DNA of 14,929 nucleotides from assembly GCA_023416315.1 (NCBI GenBank), contig JAEZIA010000473.1, positions 1 to 14,929 of the forward strand, read 5' to 3'. Source of the stretch: Actinomycetes bacterium. Lineage in GTDB: Bacteria > Actinomycetota > Actinomycetes > Mycobacteriales > Mycobacteriaceae. The notes beneath the pieces were generated by a model, which made no database searches, was not told the DNA's origin, and saw only the letters and a program-made list of their open reading frames with translations. The first letter of the stretch is position 1, and every line of letters starts with the position of its first letter. A program made the translations under genes and the position numbers. Positions 5,958 to 13,345 of the stretch are shown piece by piece.

Positions 5958-6583
5958 GTCCGCCAGTAGCGCGGGACGGCGACACCTGCCGAGCGCAATT
6001 CGAGGGCGGCCAGCCCACGGATCGCCAGCGGATCCTCCCGCCGCCAGGCGCCGACCGGGTCGACCGTCACCTCGGTGAGCTTGCGCAGCGGCCGGTTCGC
6101 CAGCGCGCGCAGCGCCAGCAGCTGCTCACCGGCGGGGGTCTTGGTCAGCATGATGACCGTCCACTTGCGGCGGAAGAACCGGATCCGGAGGAACAGCCAC
6201 GGCATGCCGATCGCCATGATCGGCGGCGCGGCAACGGCGATCGCCAGCAGCACCGCCAGCCAGGTGGCAGTGGCGTCCAGGTTCTGGCCCGCGCCGGCGA
6301 CGTCGAGAGCGGCCTCGCTGGCCGCCCGCAGCGGTTTGGCGACGGTGTCACCGACCAGCGGAATCCGGTGCGCGCTGTCGCCGGCGGAATGCAGGTTGTC
6401 CGAGATCCCGGTGGCGCCCTCGTTGACCTGACGGCCGACGTCGGCGATCGTCGCGACCGCGGTGTGAACCGCCAACCCGACCAGCACCCACACCGTGATC
6501 CAGAAGGCGACCAGCAGATCGCTGACCAACTGCACCAGGAGCCGGCCCGGCGTGGTGGCGTACGGCAGGAACCGCGATCTCAT
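5945..6583 (-). CDS. Conserved small membrane protein (Rv0779c-like)
   Basis: A 212-aa protein with two predicted transmembrane helices at about 23-45 (LLVAFWITVWVLVGLAVHTAV) and 108-132 (WLAVLLAIAVAAPPIMAIGMPW). They are separated by a roughly 60-residue helical, Ala-rich loop. A basic stretch (RIRFFRRK, 133-140) suggests a cytosolic C-terminus. The C-terminal ~70 residues are soluble. The start is ATG 6583, because the longer open frame to 6844 would run into purC on the other strand. Position divergent from purC matches the mycobacterial conserved membrane protein Rv0779c (from memory). No enzymatic motif is recognised; function unknown. Confidence 0.8.
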   Translation of the reverse strand: MRSRFLPYATTPGRLLVQLVSDLLVAFWITVWVLVGLAVHTAVATIADVGRQVNEGATGISDNLHSAGDSAHRIPLVGDTVAKPLRAASEAALDVAGAGQNLDATATWLAVLLAIAVAAPPIMAIGMPWLFLRIRFFRRKWTVIMLTKTPAGEQLLALRALANRPLRKLTEVTVDPVGAWRREDPLAIRGLAALELRSAGVAVPRYWRTSAR

Positions 6584-6610
6584 GGCTTGATCCCAGCACA
6601 ATCGTGCCGG

Positions 6611-6631
6611 GTCAGCGGCCGTTAGGCTGAC
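6611..6631. promoter_or_regulatory. purC start-proximal inverted repeat and -10 box
   Basis: GTCAGC (6611-6616) and GCTGAC (6626-6631) form a perfect inverted repeat with a 9-nt spacer, ending 3 nt before the purC ATG. Inside it, TAGGCT (6623-6628) fits TANNNT and lies 6 nt from the ATG at 6635. No Shine-Dalgarno sequence is visible. In mycobacteria this layout commonly yields leaderless transcripts starting at the A of ATG. The inverted repeat could also be a purine-responsive operator. Confidence 0.5.
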
Positions 6632-6634
6632 GCG

Positions 6635-7525
6635 ATGTCCCGCCCCGCTCTGAGCGACTATCAGCACCTGGCCAGCGGCAAGGTCCGCGAGATCTACCGC
6701 ATCGACGACGACCACCTGTTGTTCGTCGCCAGCGACCGCATCTCGGCCTTCGATTACATCCTGGACAGCCTGATCCCCGACAAGGGTCGCATCCTCACCG
6801 CGATGAGCGTGTTCTTCTTCGATTTCATCGACGCCCCTAACCACCTGGCCGGCCCGCCCGACGACCCGCGCATCCCCGCTGAGGTGCTGGGCCGCGCGCT
6901 GGTGGTGCGCCGCCTGGAGATGGTGCCCGTCGAGTGCGTTGCGCGCGGCTACCTCACCGGGTCGGGGCTGCTGGACTATCAGCGCGACGGCACGGTGTGC
7001 GGCATCGCACTACCGCCCGGCCTCGGCGAGGCGAGCAAGTTCGACCAGCCGGTGTACACCCCGGCCACCAAGGCCGAACTGGGTGAGCACGACGAGAACA
7101 TCTCGTTCGACAAGACCATCGAACTGGTGGGCGCGGTGCGCGCCAACCAGCTCCGCGAGCGCACCCTGCAGATCTACGTCCAGGCCGCCGACCACGCGCT
7201 GACCAAGGGCATCATCATCGCCGACACCAAGTTCGAATTCGGCGTCGACGCCGACGACCGCCTGGTGTTGGCCGACGAGGTCTTCACCCCGGACTCGTCG
7301 CGGTACTGGCCGGCCGACACCTACCAGCAGGGCGTGGTGCAACCCAGCTTCGACAAGCAGTTCGTCCGCAATTGGCTCACCGGCCCCGAGTCGGGCTGGG
7401 ACCGTTACGGTTCCACCCCTCCGCCGCCGCTGCCCGATGAGATCGTGCAGGCCACCCGTGCCCGCTACATCGAAGCCTACGAACGCATCTCGGGCCTGTC
7501 GTTCGCCGACTGGATCGGGGCATGA
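6635..7525 (+). CDS. purC: Phosphoribosylaminoimidazole-succinocarboxamide (SAICAR) synthase
   Basis: A 296-aa cytosolic enzyme that ligates aspartate to CAIR with ATP, giving SAICAR in de novo purine synthesis. GKVREIY (about 15-21) is the nucleotide-binding loop. RRLEMVPVECVARGYLTGSG is the first SAICAR synthetase signature and IADTKFEFG the second. YWPAD.Y and SFDKQFVRNWL are the conserved C-terminal blocks. Length is that of the mycobacterial enzyme. The stop overlaps ptrB by 4 nt (ATGA). The start-adjacent TAGGCT box and lack of a ribosome-binding site suggest leaderless expression. Other pur genes in the window (purS, purQ) are 6 kb downstream and transcribed in the same direction. Confidence 0.98.
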   Translation: MSRPALSDYQHLASGKVREIYRIDDDHLLFVASDRISAFDYILDSLIPDKGRILTAMSVFFFDFIDAPNHLAGPPDDPRIPAEVLGRALVVRRLEMVPVECVARGYLTGSGLLDYQRDGTVCGIALPPGLGEASKFDQPVYTPATKAELGEHDENISFDKTIELVGAVRANQLRERTLQIYVQAADHALTKGIIIADTKFEFGVDADDRLVLADEVFTPDSSRYWPADTYQQGVVQPSFDKQFVRNWLTGPESGWDRYGSTPPPPLPDEIVQATRARYIEAYERISGLSFADWIGA

Positions 7526-9639
7526 GCATGAATCCACCTGTCGCGAAGCGGGTTGACACCCAGCGCGTCTACCACGAGGACGTCTTCGTGGATCCCTACG
7601 AGTGGTTGCGGGAGAAGTCCGACCCGGAGGTCATCGCGCACCTCGAGGCCGAGAACGCCTACGCCGACGCGGCCACCGCCGACCTGGAACCGCTGCGGCA
7701 GAAGATTTTCGACGAGATCAAGGCACGCACCAAGGAAACCGACATGTCGGTTCCCACCCGGCGCGGCGACTGGTGGTACTACGGCCGCAGTTTCGAGGGC
7801 AAGCAGTACGGGGCGCACTGCCGCTGCCCAGTTGCCGGACCGGACGACTGGGAGCCGCCGGTCTTCGAGGAGGACACCGCCGTCGCCGGTGAGCAGGTTC
7901 TGCTCGACGAGAACGCCGAAGCCGACGGTCACGAGTTCTTCTCCCTCGGCGCCAGCAGCGTGAGCCTCGACGGCAACCTGCTGGCCTACTCGGTCGACAC
8001 CGTCGGTGACGAGCGATACACCCTGCGGTTCAAGGACTTACGCACCGGCGAGCTGTACCCGGACGAGATCGCCGGAATCTCCTCCGGGGTGACCTGGGCG
8101 GCCGACAACGCGACGGTGTACTACACGACCGTCGACGAGGCGTGGCGCCCGGACACCGTGTGGCGTCACCGGCTCGGTTCGGGCGAACCCGACGAGCAGG
8201 TGTTCCACGAACCCGACGAACGGTTCTGGGTCGGCATGGGACGCACCCGCAGCAACAAGTACGTGATCATCGCGGCGGGCTCGGCGATCACCTCGCAGGT
8301 GTGGTTCGGCGACGCCGCCGATCCGAACGCGGAGTTCACCTCGGTGTTGCCGCGCCGCGACGGCGTGGAGTATTCGGTGGAGCACGCCGTGATCGGCGGG
8401 CAGGACAAGTTCCTGATCCTGCACAACGACGGCGCCGTCAACTTCACCCTCGTCGAGGCGCCGGTCGACGACCCGACCGATCAGCGCACGCTGATCCCGG
8501 CCCGCGACGATGTCCGGCTCGACGGCGTGGACGCGTTCGCCGACCACCTGGTGGTCAGCTACCGACGTGAAGCGCTGCCCCGAATTCAGTTGTGGCCCAT
8601 CACCGATGGTGGCTACGGGACGCCCGAGGAAATCGCCTTCGACTCCGAGCTGGCCTCGGCGGGGATGGCGGGCAACCCCAACTGGTCGACGCCCAAACTG
8701 CGGGTGGGCACCACTTCGTTCGTGACCCCGCTGCGCATCTACGACCTCGACCTGGCCACCGGTGAGCGCACGCTGCTGCGTGAACAGCCGGTGCTCGGTG
8801 GCTACCGCGCGGAGGACTACGTCGAGCGCCGCGACTGGGCCGTCGCCGAGGACGGCACCAGGGTGCCGATCTCGATCGTGCACAAGGCCGGAATCGAGTT
8901 CCCCGCTCCCACAGTGCTCTACGGGTACGGCGCCTACGAATCGTCGGAGGACCCCCGCTTCTCGGTGGCGCGGCTATCGCTGCTCGACCGCGGAATGGTG
9001 TTCGCCGTCGCCCACGTCCGCGGCGGCGGCGAAATGGGACGGCTCTGGTACGAACGCGGCAAGCTGCTGGAGAAGCGCAACACGTTCACCGACTTCATCG
9101 CGGTCGCACAGCATCTGGTCGACGCCGGCGTGACCCGCCCGCAGAACTTGGTCGCCCTCGGCGGCAGCGCAGGTGGTCTGCTGATGGGCGCGGTCGCGAA
9201 TCTGGCGCCACAGCTGTTCGCCGGAATTCTCGCCCAGGTGCCGTTCGTGGATCCGCTCACCACGATCCTGGACCCGTCGCTTCCGTTGACGGTGACCGAG
9301 TGGGACGAGTGGGGCAACCCGTTGGAGAACAAGGACGTCTACTTCTACATGAAGTCCTATTCGCCGTATGAGAACGTCGAGGCCAAGGAGTATCCGGCGA
9401 TCCTGGCGATGACCTCGCTCAACGACACCCGGGTGCTCTACGTCGAACCCGCGAAGTGGGTTGCCGCACTGCGACACAGCAAGACCGACGGGCATCCCGT
9501 GCTGCTCAAGACGCAGATGGCGGCGGGCCACGGCGGCATCAGCGGCCGCTACGAGCGCTGGAAAGAGGCGGCGTTCCAGTACTCCTGGCTGCTGGCCACC
9601 GCCGACCCCGAACACTTTCGCGTAACCTCACCGGCATGA
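7522..9639 (+). CDS. ptrB: Oligopeptidase B (protease II), S9A serine peptidase
   Basis: A 705-aa prolyl-oligopeptidase-family enzyme that cleaves short peptides after basic residues in the cytosol. The N-terminal linker (PPVAKRV..RVYHEDVFVDPYEWLREK) and a seven-bladed propeller of about 350 residues precede the alpha/beta-hydrolase domain. The triad is S549 in GGSAGG, D635 in LNDTRV and H670 in AAGHGG. VRGGGEMGR(L)WYE and NTFTDFIAV are standard oligopeptidase B blocks. Start ATG 7522 overlaps purC by 4 nt; ATG 7528 is an alternative. The frame is continuous, whereas from memory the M. tuberculosis H37Rv gene is split into ptrBa and ptrBb. The 3' end overlaps the glutathione peroxidase gene by 4 nt. 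Confidence 0.96.
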   Translation: MSMNPPVAKRVDTQRVYHEDVFVDPYEWLREKSDPEVIAHLEAENAYADAATADLEPLRQKIFDEIKARTKETDMSVPTRRGDWWYYGRSFEGKQYGAHCRCPVAGPDDWEPPVFEEDTAVAGEQVLLDENAEADGHEFFSLGASSVSLDGNLLAYSVDTVGDERYTLRFKDLRTGELYPDEIAGISSGVTWAADNATVYYTTVDEAWRPDTVWRHRLGSGEPDEQVFHEPDERFWVGMGRTRSNKYVIIAAGSAITSQVWFGDAADPNAEFTSVLPRRDGVEYSVEHAVIGGQDKFLILHNDGAVNFTLVEAPVDDPTDQRTLIPARDDVRLDGVDAFADHLVVSYRREALPRIQLWPITDGGYGTPEEIAFDSELASAGMAGNPNWSTPKLRVGTTSFVTPLRIYDLDLATGERTLLREQPVLGGYRAEDYVERRDWAVAEDGTRVPISIVHKAGIEFPAPTVLYGYGAYESSEDPRFSVARLSLLDRGMVFAVAHVRGGGEMGRLWYERGKLLEKRNTFTDFIAVAQHLVDAGVTRPQNLVALGGSAGGLLMGAVANLAPQLFAGILAQVPFVDPLTTILDPSLPLTVTEWDEWGNPLENKDVYFYMKSYSPYENVEAKEYPAILAMTSLNDTRVLYVEPAKWVAALRHSKTDGHPVLLKTQMAAGHGGISGRYERWKEAAFQYSWLLATADPEHFRVTSPA

Positions 9640-10124
9640 GTCTGACCGACATCCCGCTCACCACTCTCGACGGCAAGGCCACGTCGCTGGCCGACTACGC
9701 CGACCGGACGATTCTGCTGGTCAACGTCGCGTCCAAATGCGGCCTCACCCCGCAGTACGGCGCGCTGGAGAAACTCGCGCGCGACTACGGCGAGCGCGGC
9801 CTGACAGTGATCGGGGTGCCGTGCAACCAGTTCATGGGCCAGGAGCCGGGAACGGCGGAGGAGATCCAGACGTTCTGCTCCACCACCTACGGGGTGACGT
9901 TCCCGCTGTTGGCCAAGACCGATGTCAACGGCGACAACCGGCACCCGCTGTACGCCGAGCTCACCACCTTCGCCGACAGCGACGGTAAGGCCGGCGATAT
10001 CGCGTGGAACTTCGAGAAGTTCGTGATCGCCCCCGGAGGCAAGGTGGTCAACCGGTTCCGGCCGCAGACCGAGCCCGACGCTCCCGAAGTGGTCGCCGCG
10101 ATCGAGGCGGTCCTGCCGGGCTGA
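9636..10124 (+). CDS. Thiol-type glutathione peroxidase (GPx family)
   Basis: A 162-aa thioredoxin-fold peroxidase that reduces hydroperoxides. NVASKCGLTPQY carries the peroxidatic C35, CNQFMGQEPG carries Q69, and AWNFEKF carries W124 and N125, completing the GPx catalytic set. C81 in FCSTTYGVTF is at the usual resolving-Cys position, so the enzyme probably uses thioredoxin; C63 is additional. Mycobacteria lack glutathione, which supports thioredoxin or another thiol as reductant. The ATG overlaps the ptrB TGA by 4 nt, so translation is coupled to ptrB. An in-frame extension upstream lies inside ptrB and was not used. Confidence 0.95.
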   Translation: MSLTDIPLTTLDGKATSLADYADRTILLVNVASKCGLTPQYGALEKLARDYGERGLTVIGVPCNQFMGQEPGTAEEIQTFCSTTYGVTFPLLAKTDVNGDNRHPLYAELTTFADSDGKAGDIAWNFEKFVIAPGGKVVNRFRPQTEPDAPEVVAAIEAVLPG

Positions 10125-10189
10125 CCCGAATCGTCGCCTGAGGGAAAGGTTGCCGATACCGTCTGGACACCTGACGCCGCGAGACTGCG

Positions 10190-10891
10190 GTGGTGGCTGG
10201 ACAACTCATCGTGTCGGTGTCCGGGATCAGCGACAGGACCCGCGGTGATGTCGATGAGTTCGCCCGTGCGCTCGACGGTCGTGCGGTCCCGCTGTCGTTG
10301 CTCGTCGCGCCGCGGCGTAAGGACGGTTACCGACTGGAGTCCGACCCCCGCACCGTCGGCTGGCTGACCGAACGGCGGCTCGGCGGGGACGCGGTGGTGT
10401 TGCACGGTTTCGACGCCGCTGCCACCAAGAAGGGTGAGTTCGCGACCCTGCCCGCCCATGAGGCGAACCTGCGGCTCATCGGCGCCGACCGGGTGCTCGA
10501 ACATGTTGGCCTGCGCACCCGGCTGTTCGCCGCCCCGGGCTGGACCGTGTCTAACGGAACAACCCTGGCGTTGCCGCGCAACGGCTTCCGGCTGCTGATC
10601 GGCCTGCACGGGATCGCCGACCTGGTGACCGGGGCGACGACGCGGGCCCGATTGGTCGGTATCGGCGAGGGATTCGTCACCGAGCCGTGGTGGTGCCGCA
10701 CCCTGGTGCTGTCGGCCGAGCGCACCGCGCGCCGCGGCGGAATCGTCCGATTGGCGGTCACCGCACGGCAACTGCGCAAGGCCGGTCCGCGGCAGGCCAT
10801 GCTGGACGCGATCGACCTCGCGCTGATGCACGGCTGCGCGCCGGCGGTCTACCGCTGGAACACCAACGCCGCCACGGCTTCCGCTGCCTGA
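10190..10891 (+). CDS. DUF2334-type polysaccharide-deacetylase superfamily protein
   Basis: A 233-aa protein with the layout of DUF2334 proteins, a NodB/deacetylase-like barrel. The first strand is QLIVSVSGIS, with an early Asp (D15). VVLHGFD (H72, D75) is the typical metal-site strand, GEFATLPAHEA (H90) follows, and LFAAPGW (P116, W118) is the conserved motif near the barrel rim. Hydrolysis of N-acyl groups on glycans is suggested by the superfamily but not shown. There is no signal peptide, so a cytosolic location is likely. The position fits the Rv0784 region of M. tuberculosis (from memory). The start is GTG 10190 or GTG 10193; the ribosome-binding site is weak. The TGA abuts the stop of the convergent SDR with no intervening base. 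Confidence 0.75.
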   Translation: MVAGQLIVSVSGISDRTRGDVDEFARALDGRAVPLSLLVAPRRKDGYRLESDPRTVGWLTERRLGGDAVVLHGFDAAATKKGEFATLPAHEANLRLIGADRVLEHVGLRTRLFAAPGWTVSNGTTLALPRNGFRLLIGLHGIADLVTGATTRARLVGIGEGFVTEPWWCRTLVLSAERTARRGGIVRLAVTARQLRKAGPRQAMLDAIDLALMHGCAPAVYRWNTNAATASAA

Positions 10892-11698
10892 CTAGCCGCG
10901 TGAGCCGGAGCCGCTCGCCGTCGTCGCCATCCCGCCGTCGACGGGGATGATCGCCCCGTTCACGTAGGACCCGGCCCGGCTGGCCAGGAATATCGCGACC
11001 CCGGCCATGTCGTCGTCGCGGCCGATGCGCTGCAGCGGTGAGGAGGCGGCGATGGCGTCGCCGAATGCCTCCAGCGTGGCCGCCATCATCTTCGACGGGA
11101 ACGGGCCGGGCGCGATGGCGTTGGCAGTGATGTGCTGCGGCCCAAGCTCTTTGGCGAGGACCCGGGTCAGTTGATGCACGGCCGCCTTGCTGGCCGAGTA
11201 GGAGTAGGTGTGCATCACGGGAACGTGGATACCGTCGATGCTGCCGATGTTGATGATGCGGGCGGGGTCGTCCTGAGTGCCCGCCGCGCGCAGCGTATCG
11301 ACAAGTTCCTGCACCAGCCAGAACGGCGACTTCACATTGAGGTCGAGCACCTTGTCCCACGCCGAGGCGGGGAACGACTCCAGGGGCTCGCCCCACGTCG
11401 CGCCTGCGTTGTTCACCAGGATGTGCAGTTGGTCGGTGCCGGTTCGGACCTCGGCCGCCAGCCGCTTGCACTCGTCCTGGCGGGACAGGTCGGCGGGGAT
11501 GGCGCGGATCGGTCCGAACTCGGACAGCGCGGCGACGACCTGCTCGCACTTGTCGGCCTTGCGGGAACTGATGATCACTTCGGCGCCCGCCTGCAGCAGG
11601 CCGCGCGCGATCATCACCCCGATACCGCTACTGCCACCGGTGACCAGTGCGGTCTTCCCGGACAGTCCGAACAGGCGCGTCAAGTCCGCATTGCTCAT
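10892..11698 (-). CDS. Short-chain dehydrogenase/reductase (RhlG/FabG-like)
   Basis: A 268-aa classical SDR. The NAD(P) motif TGGSSGIG is at residues 20-27, R46 after the second strand favours NADPH, NNAG is at 96-99 and the tetrad is N121, S153, Y167 and K171. The Ser-Tyr spacing is 14 rather than 13 (GSIDG...HTYSYSASK). I recall this spacing from RhlG-type 3-oxoacyl reductases. The C-terminus has the typical GSYVNGAIIPVDGG. A GGAAGG ribosome-binding site precedes the ATG. The gene starts 26 nt after the MBL hydrolase ends, so the two form an operon. Substrate unknown, probably a ketone or 3-oxoacyl compound. Confidence 0.92.
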   Translation of the reverse strand: MSNADLTRLFGLSGKTALVTGGSSGIGVMIARGLLQAGAEVIISSRKADKCEQVVAALSEFGPIRAIPADLSRQDECKRLAAEVRTGTDQLHILVNNAGATWGEPLESFPASAWDKVLDLNVKSPFWLVQELVDTLRAAGTQDDPARIINIGSIDGIHVPVMHTYSYSASKAAVHQLTRVLAKELGPQHITANAIAPGPFPSKMMAATLEAFGDAIAASSPLQRIGRDDDMAGVAIFLASRAGSYVNGAIIPVDGGMATTASGSGSRG

Positions 11699-11724
11699 TC
11701 AAACACCTTCCAGCACAGGGAGTT

Positions 11725-12363
11725 TCAGAATCGGAACGAACTCTCTTCGGGCAGCACCCGGAAGTCGGTGTCGGTCATCTCGGTGAGCCGACCGTAATAG
11801 ATTCCGCGGGCCTCGGGGGCCACTACGCCCTGGTGGATCGGGACGGCGTGTTCCGGTGCGACTGCCCGGAGGTAGTCCACCGCCTCGGAGATCTTCATCC
11901 ACGGCGCGGCCGCCGGCGTGGCCAGCACGTCGACCGGCTCGCCGGGAACGAACAGCGCGTCGCCGGGGTGCATGAGCCGGGCCGGGTGATCGGCATCGCC
12001 GACCAGGTACGAGATGTTGTCGATGATCGGGATCTCCGGGTGGATGACCGCATGTTGGCCGCCGACCCCGCGGATCCGCAGCCCGGCGACGTTGAGCTCG
12101 TCGCCGACGTGCACGGCCCGCCACGGTTCGCCGAGTTCGGCAGCGGTGGCCGGGTCGGCGTAGAGCACCGCGTTCGGGTTGGCCGCCACCAGCGCCGGGA
12201 GGCGCTCGCGGTCGGCATGGTCCGGGTGCTGGTGGGTGATCAGGATCGCCGACAGGCCGGTCACACCCTCGAAGCCGTGCGAGAAGTTCCCCGGATCGAA
12301 CAACAGCGTGGCGCCGTCGAACTCGGCGAGAAGACATGAATGCCCGAAATGCGTCAACTCCAT
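11725..12363 (-). CDS. MBL-fold metal-dependent hydrolase (UlaG-like, Rv0786c-like)
   Basis: A 212-aa metallo-beta-lactamase-fold protein. The opening ELTHFGHSCLLAEFDG is typical of the UlaG-like subgroup, which often acts on cyclic or phosphorylated small molecules. The metal motif is H44-x-H46-x-D48-H49 (THQHPDHAD). Further ligands are likely in LMHPGD and in PIHQG near the C-terminus. ATG 12363 was chosen because translation beyond it enters the divergent exported-protein gene. It heads a two-gene operon with the RhlG-like SDR. Gene order matches Rv0786c next to Rv0787 in M. tuberculosis (from memory). Substrate unknown. Confidence 0.88.
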   Translation of the reverse strand: MELTHFGHSCLLAEFDGATLLFDPGNFSHGFEGVTGLSAILITHQHPDHADRERLPALVAANPNAVLYADPATAAELGEPWRAVHVGDELNVAGLRIRGVGGQHAVIHPEIPIIDNISYLVGDADHPARLMHPGDALFVPGEPVDVLATPAAAPWMKISEAVDYLRAVAPEHAVPIHQGVVAPEARGIYYGRLTEMTDTDFRVLPEESSFRF

Positions 12364-12400
12364 GATTACGATTGTGCGCGCACTGAAAGGCGTCGAATAC

Positions 12401-13054
12401 ATGCGGTTGGTCATCGCGGTGATGCTGGTGGCCTGCGGGCTCGCCATTCCGCCGCACGCTGCCGCCGATTCCGACACCTGCCCGCCGAACTGCGACCGCA
12501 TCCCGGACGCGGCGTGGGTTCCACCGTGGGCGATACCGCTCAACGCCCGCTACGCCTGGCCGCGGCTGGCCGGGGTCGCGGTGACCGCCACCTCGCCCCG
12601 GTTTCGGTTCGAGGAGCTGTGCGGGACCCCGCCGGTGCCCCAGGATCCGCGCTCCTACGCGGTCGCCGAACGCGCCACCGTCGTCAATCCGGCGGGGCAG
12701 TGGCAGCTGCAGGCGCAGGTGATGCACTGGCGCGGCGAAACCTGGCGTGGAGGCCAACTCGCCCAGGACGTGTTCGGCGCTGCGGTCGCCGCGCTGCGGT
12801 CCTGCCAGCGCACCAACCCGGCGTCCTCGCCGTCGCTGACCGTCAACGAACCGGACCGGATGGCCGCGGTGATCAGCGGTCCGGTGATCCTGCGCCACTA
12901 TGTGGTGGCCAATCCGGCCAACAGCACGGTGACCGAACTGGCCATGTGGTCAACCGCACCCCCGCAGACCGCGTGGCCGATGGCCAGCGACGAAACCGTG
13001 CTCGACGCCCTCGGCGCGCCGTTGTGCACGGCCTACATCGGGTCCTGCCCGTAA
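12401..13054 (+). CDS. Exported cysteine-rich protein of unknown function
   Basis: A 217-aa protein with an N-terminal signal peptide: MRLVIAVMLVACGLAIPPHAAAD, cleavage predicted after HAAA near residue 22. The mature part has six cysteines (CPPNC, ELC, RSC, PLC, GSC), enough for three disulfides, which suits a cell-envelope or secreted protein. No enzymatic motif is recognised. An in-frame ATG at 12362 would add 13 residues. With it, LVAC could act as a lipobox with Cys at position 25, so a lipoprotein form is possible. The start at 12401 has AAAGG 10 nt upstream. The gene is divergent from the MBL hydrolase and sits just upstream of purS, as in other mycobacteria. Confidence 0.75.
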   Translation: MRLVIAVMLVACGLAIPPHAAADSDTCPPNCDRIPDAAWVPPWAIPLNARYAWPRLAGVAVTATSPRFRFEELCGTPPVPQDPRSYAVAERATVVNPAGQWQLQAQVMHWRGETWRGGQLAQDVFGAAVAALRSCQRTNPASSPSLTVNEPDRMAAVISGPVILRHYVVANPANSTVTELAMWSTAPPQTAWPMASDETVLDALGAPLCTAYIGSCP

Positions 13055-13062
13055 CGCGCCGG

Positions 13063-13068
13063 TAGAGT
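13063..13068 (+). promoter_or_regulatory. Candidate -10 box of purS-purQ
   Basis: TAGAGT fits the mycobacterial TANNNT pattern in the 51-bp gap before purS and would start a transcript near 13075, about 30 nt upstream of the GTG. An AGGAG site at 13096-13100, 5 nt before the GTG, provides the ribosome-binding site. No clear -35 element is seen. Confidence 0.4.
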
Positions 13069-13105
13069 TGACCCGCAATAGTCCTCGACGTCAGCAGGAG
13101 CGCCT

Positions 13106-13345
13106 GTGGCCCGTGTAGTGGTCAACGTGATGCCCAAAGCCGAGATTCTCGACCCGCAGGGTCAGGCGATCGTCGGTGCCTTGGGTCGGCTGGGACACGC
13201 CGGTATCTCAGATGTCCGGCAGGGCAAGCGATTCGAACTCGAGGTCGACGATTCGGTCAGCGACTCGACGCTTGCCGAGATCGCCGAATCGCTGCTTGCG
13301 AACACCGTCATCGAAGACTTCTCGGTCACCAGGGACCCGTCATGA
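13106..13345 (+). CDS. purS: Phosphoribosylformylglycinamidine synthase subunit PurS
   Basis: A 79-aa small subunit of FGAM synthase, the normal PurS length. It bridges the PurQ glutaminase and PurL synthetase so ammonia can pass between them. The pattern RVVVNVMPKAEILDPQGQAI, followed by ALGRLGH and DVRQGKRFELEVDD, is that of PurS. The start is GTG with AGGAG upstream. It overlaps purQ by 4 nt (ATGA). purL is outside the window. Confidence 0.97.
   Translation: MARVVVNVMPKAEILDPQGQAIVGALGRLGHAGISDVRQGKRFELEVDDSVSDSTLAEIAESLLANTVIEDFSVTRDPS

Noticed and set aside
6584..6844. Extension of the membrane protein frame across the purC start
   Set aside because: This stretch is antisense to the conserved purC N-terminus; ATG 6583 precedes the first plausible membrane protein sequence.
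8038..8883. Long minus-strand open frame inside ptrB (and similar ones inside purC, GMC, Rieske and SDR genes)
   Set aside because: GC-rich codon bias leaves long open antisense frames; the composition is Arg/Gly/His-rich without any family motif, and the sense genes are certain.
10125..10189. Promoter or RNA element between GPx and the DUF2334 gene
   Set aside because: No convincing -10 box, hairpin or repeat was seen in these 65 nt.
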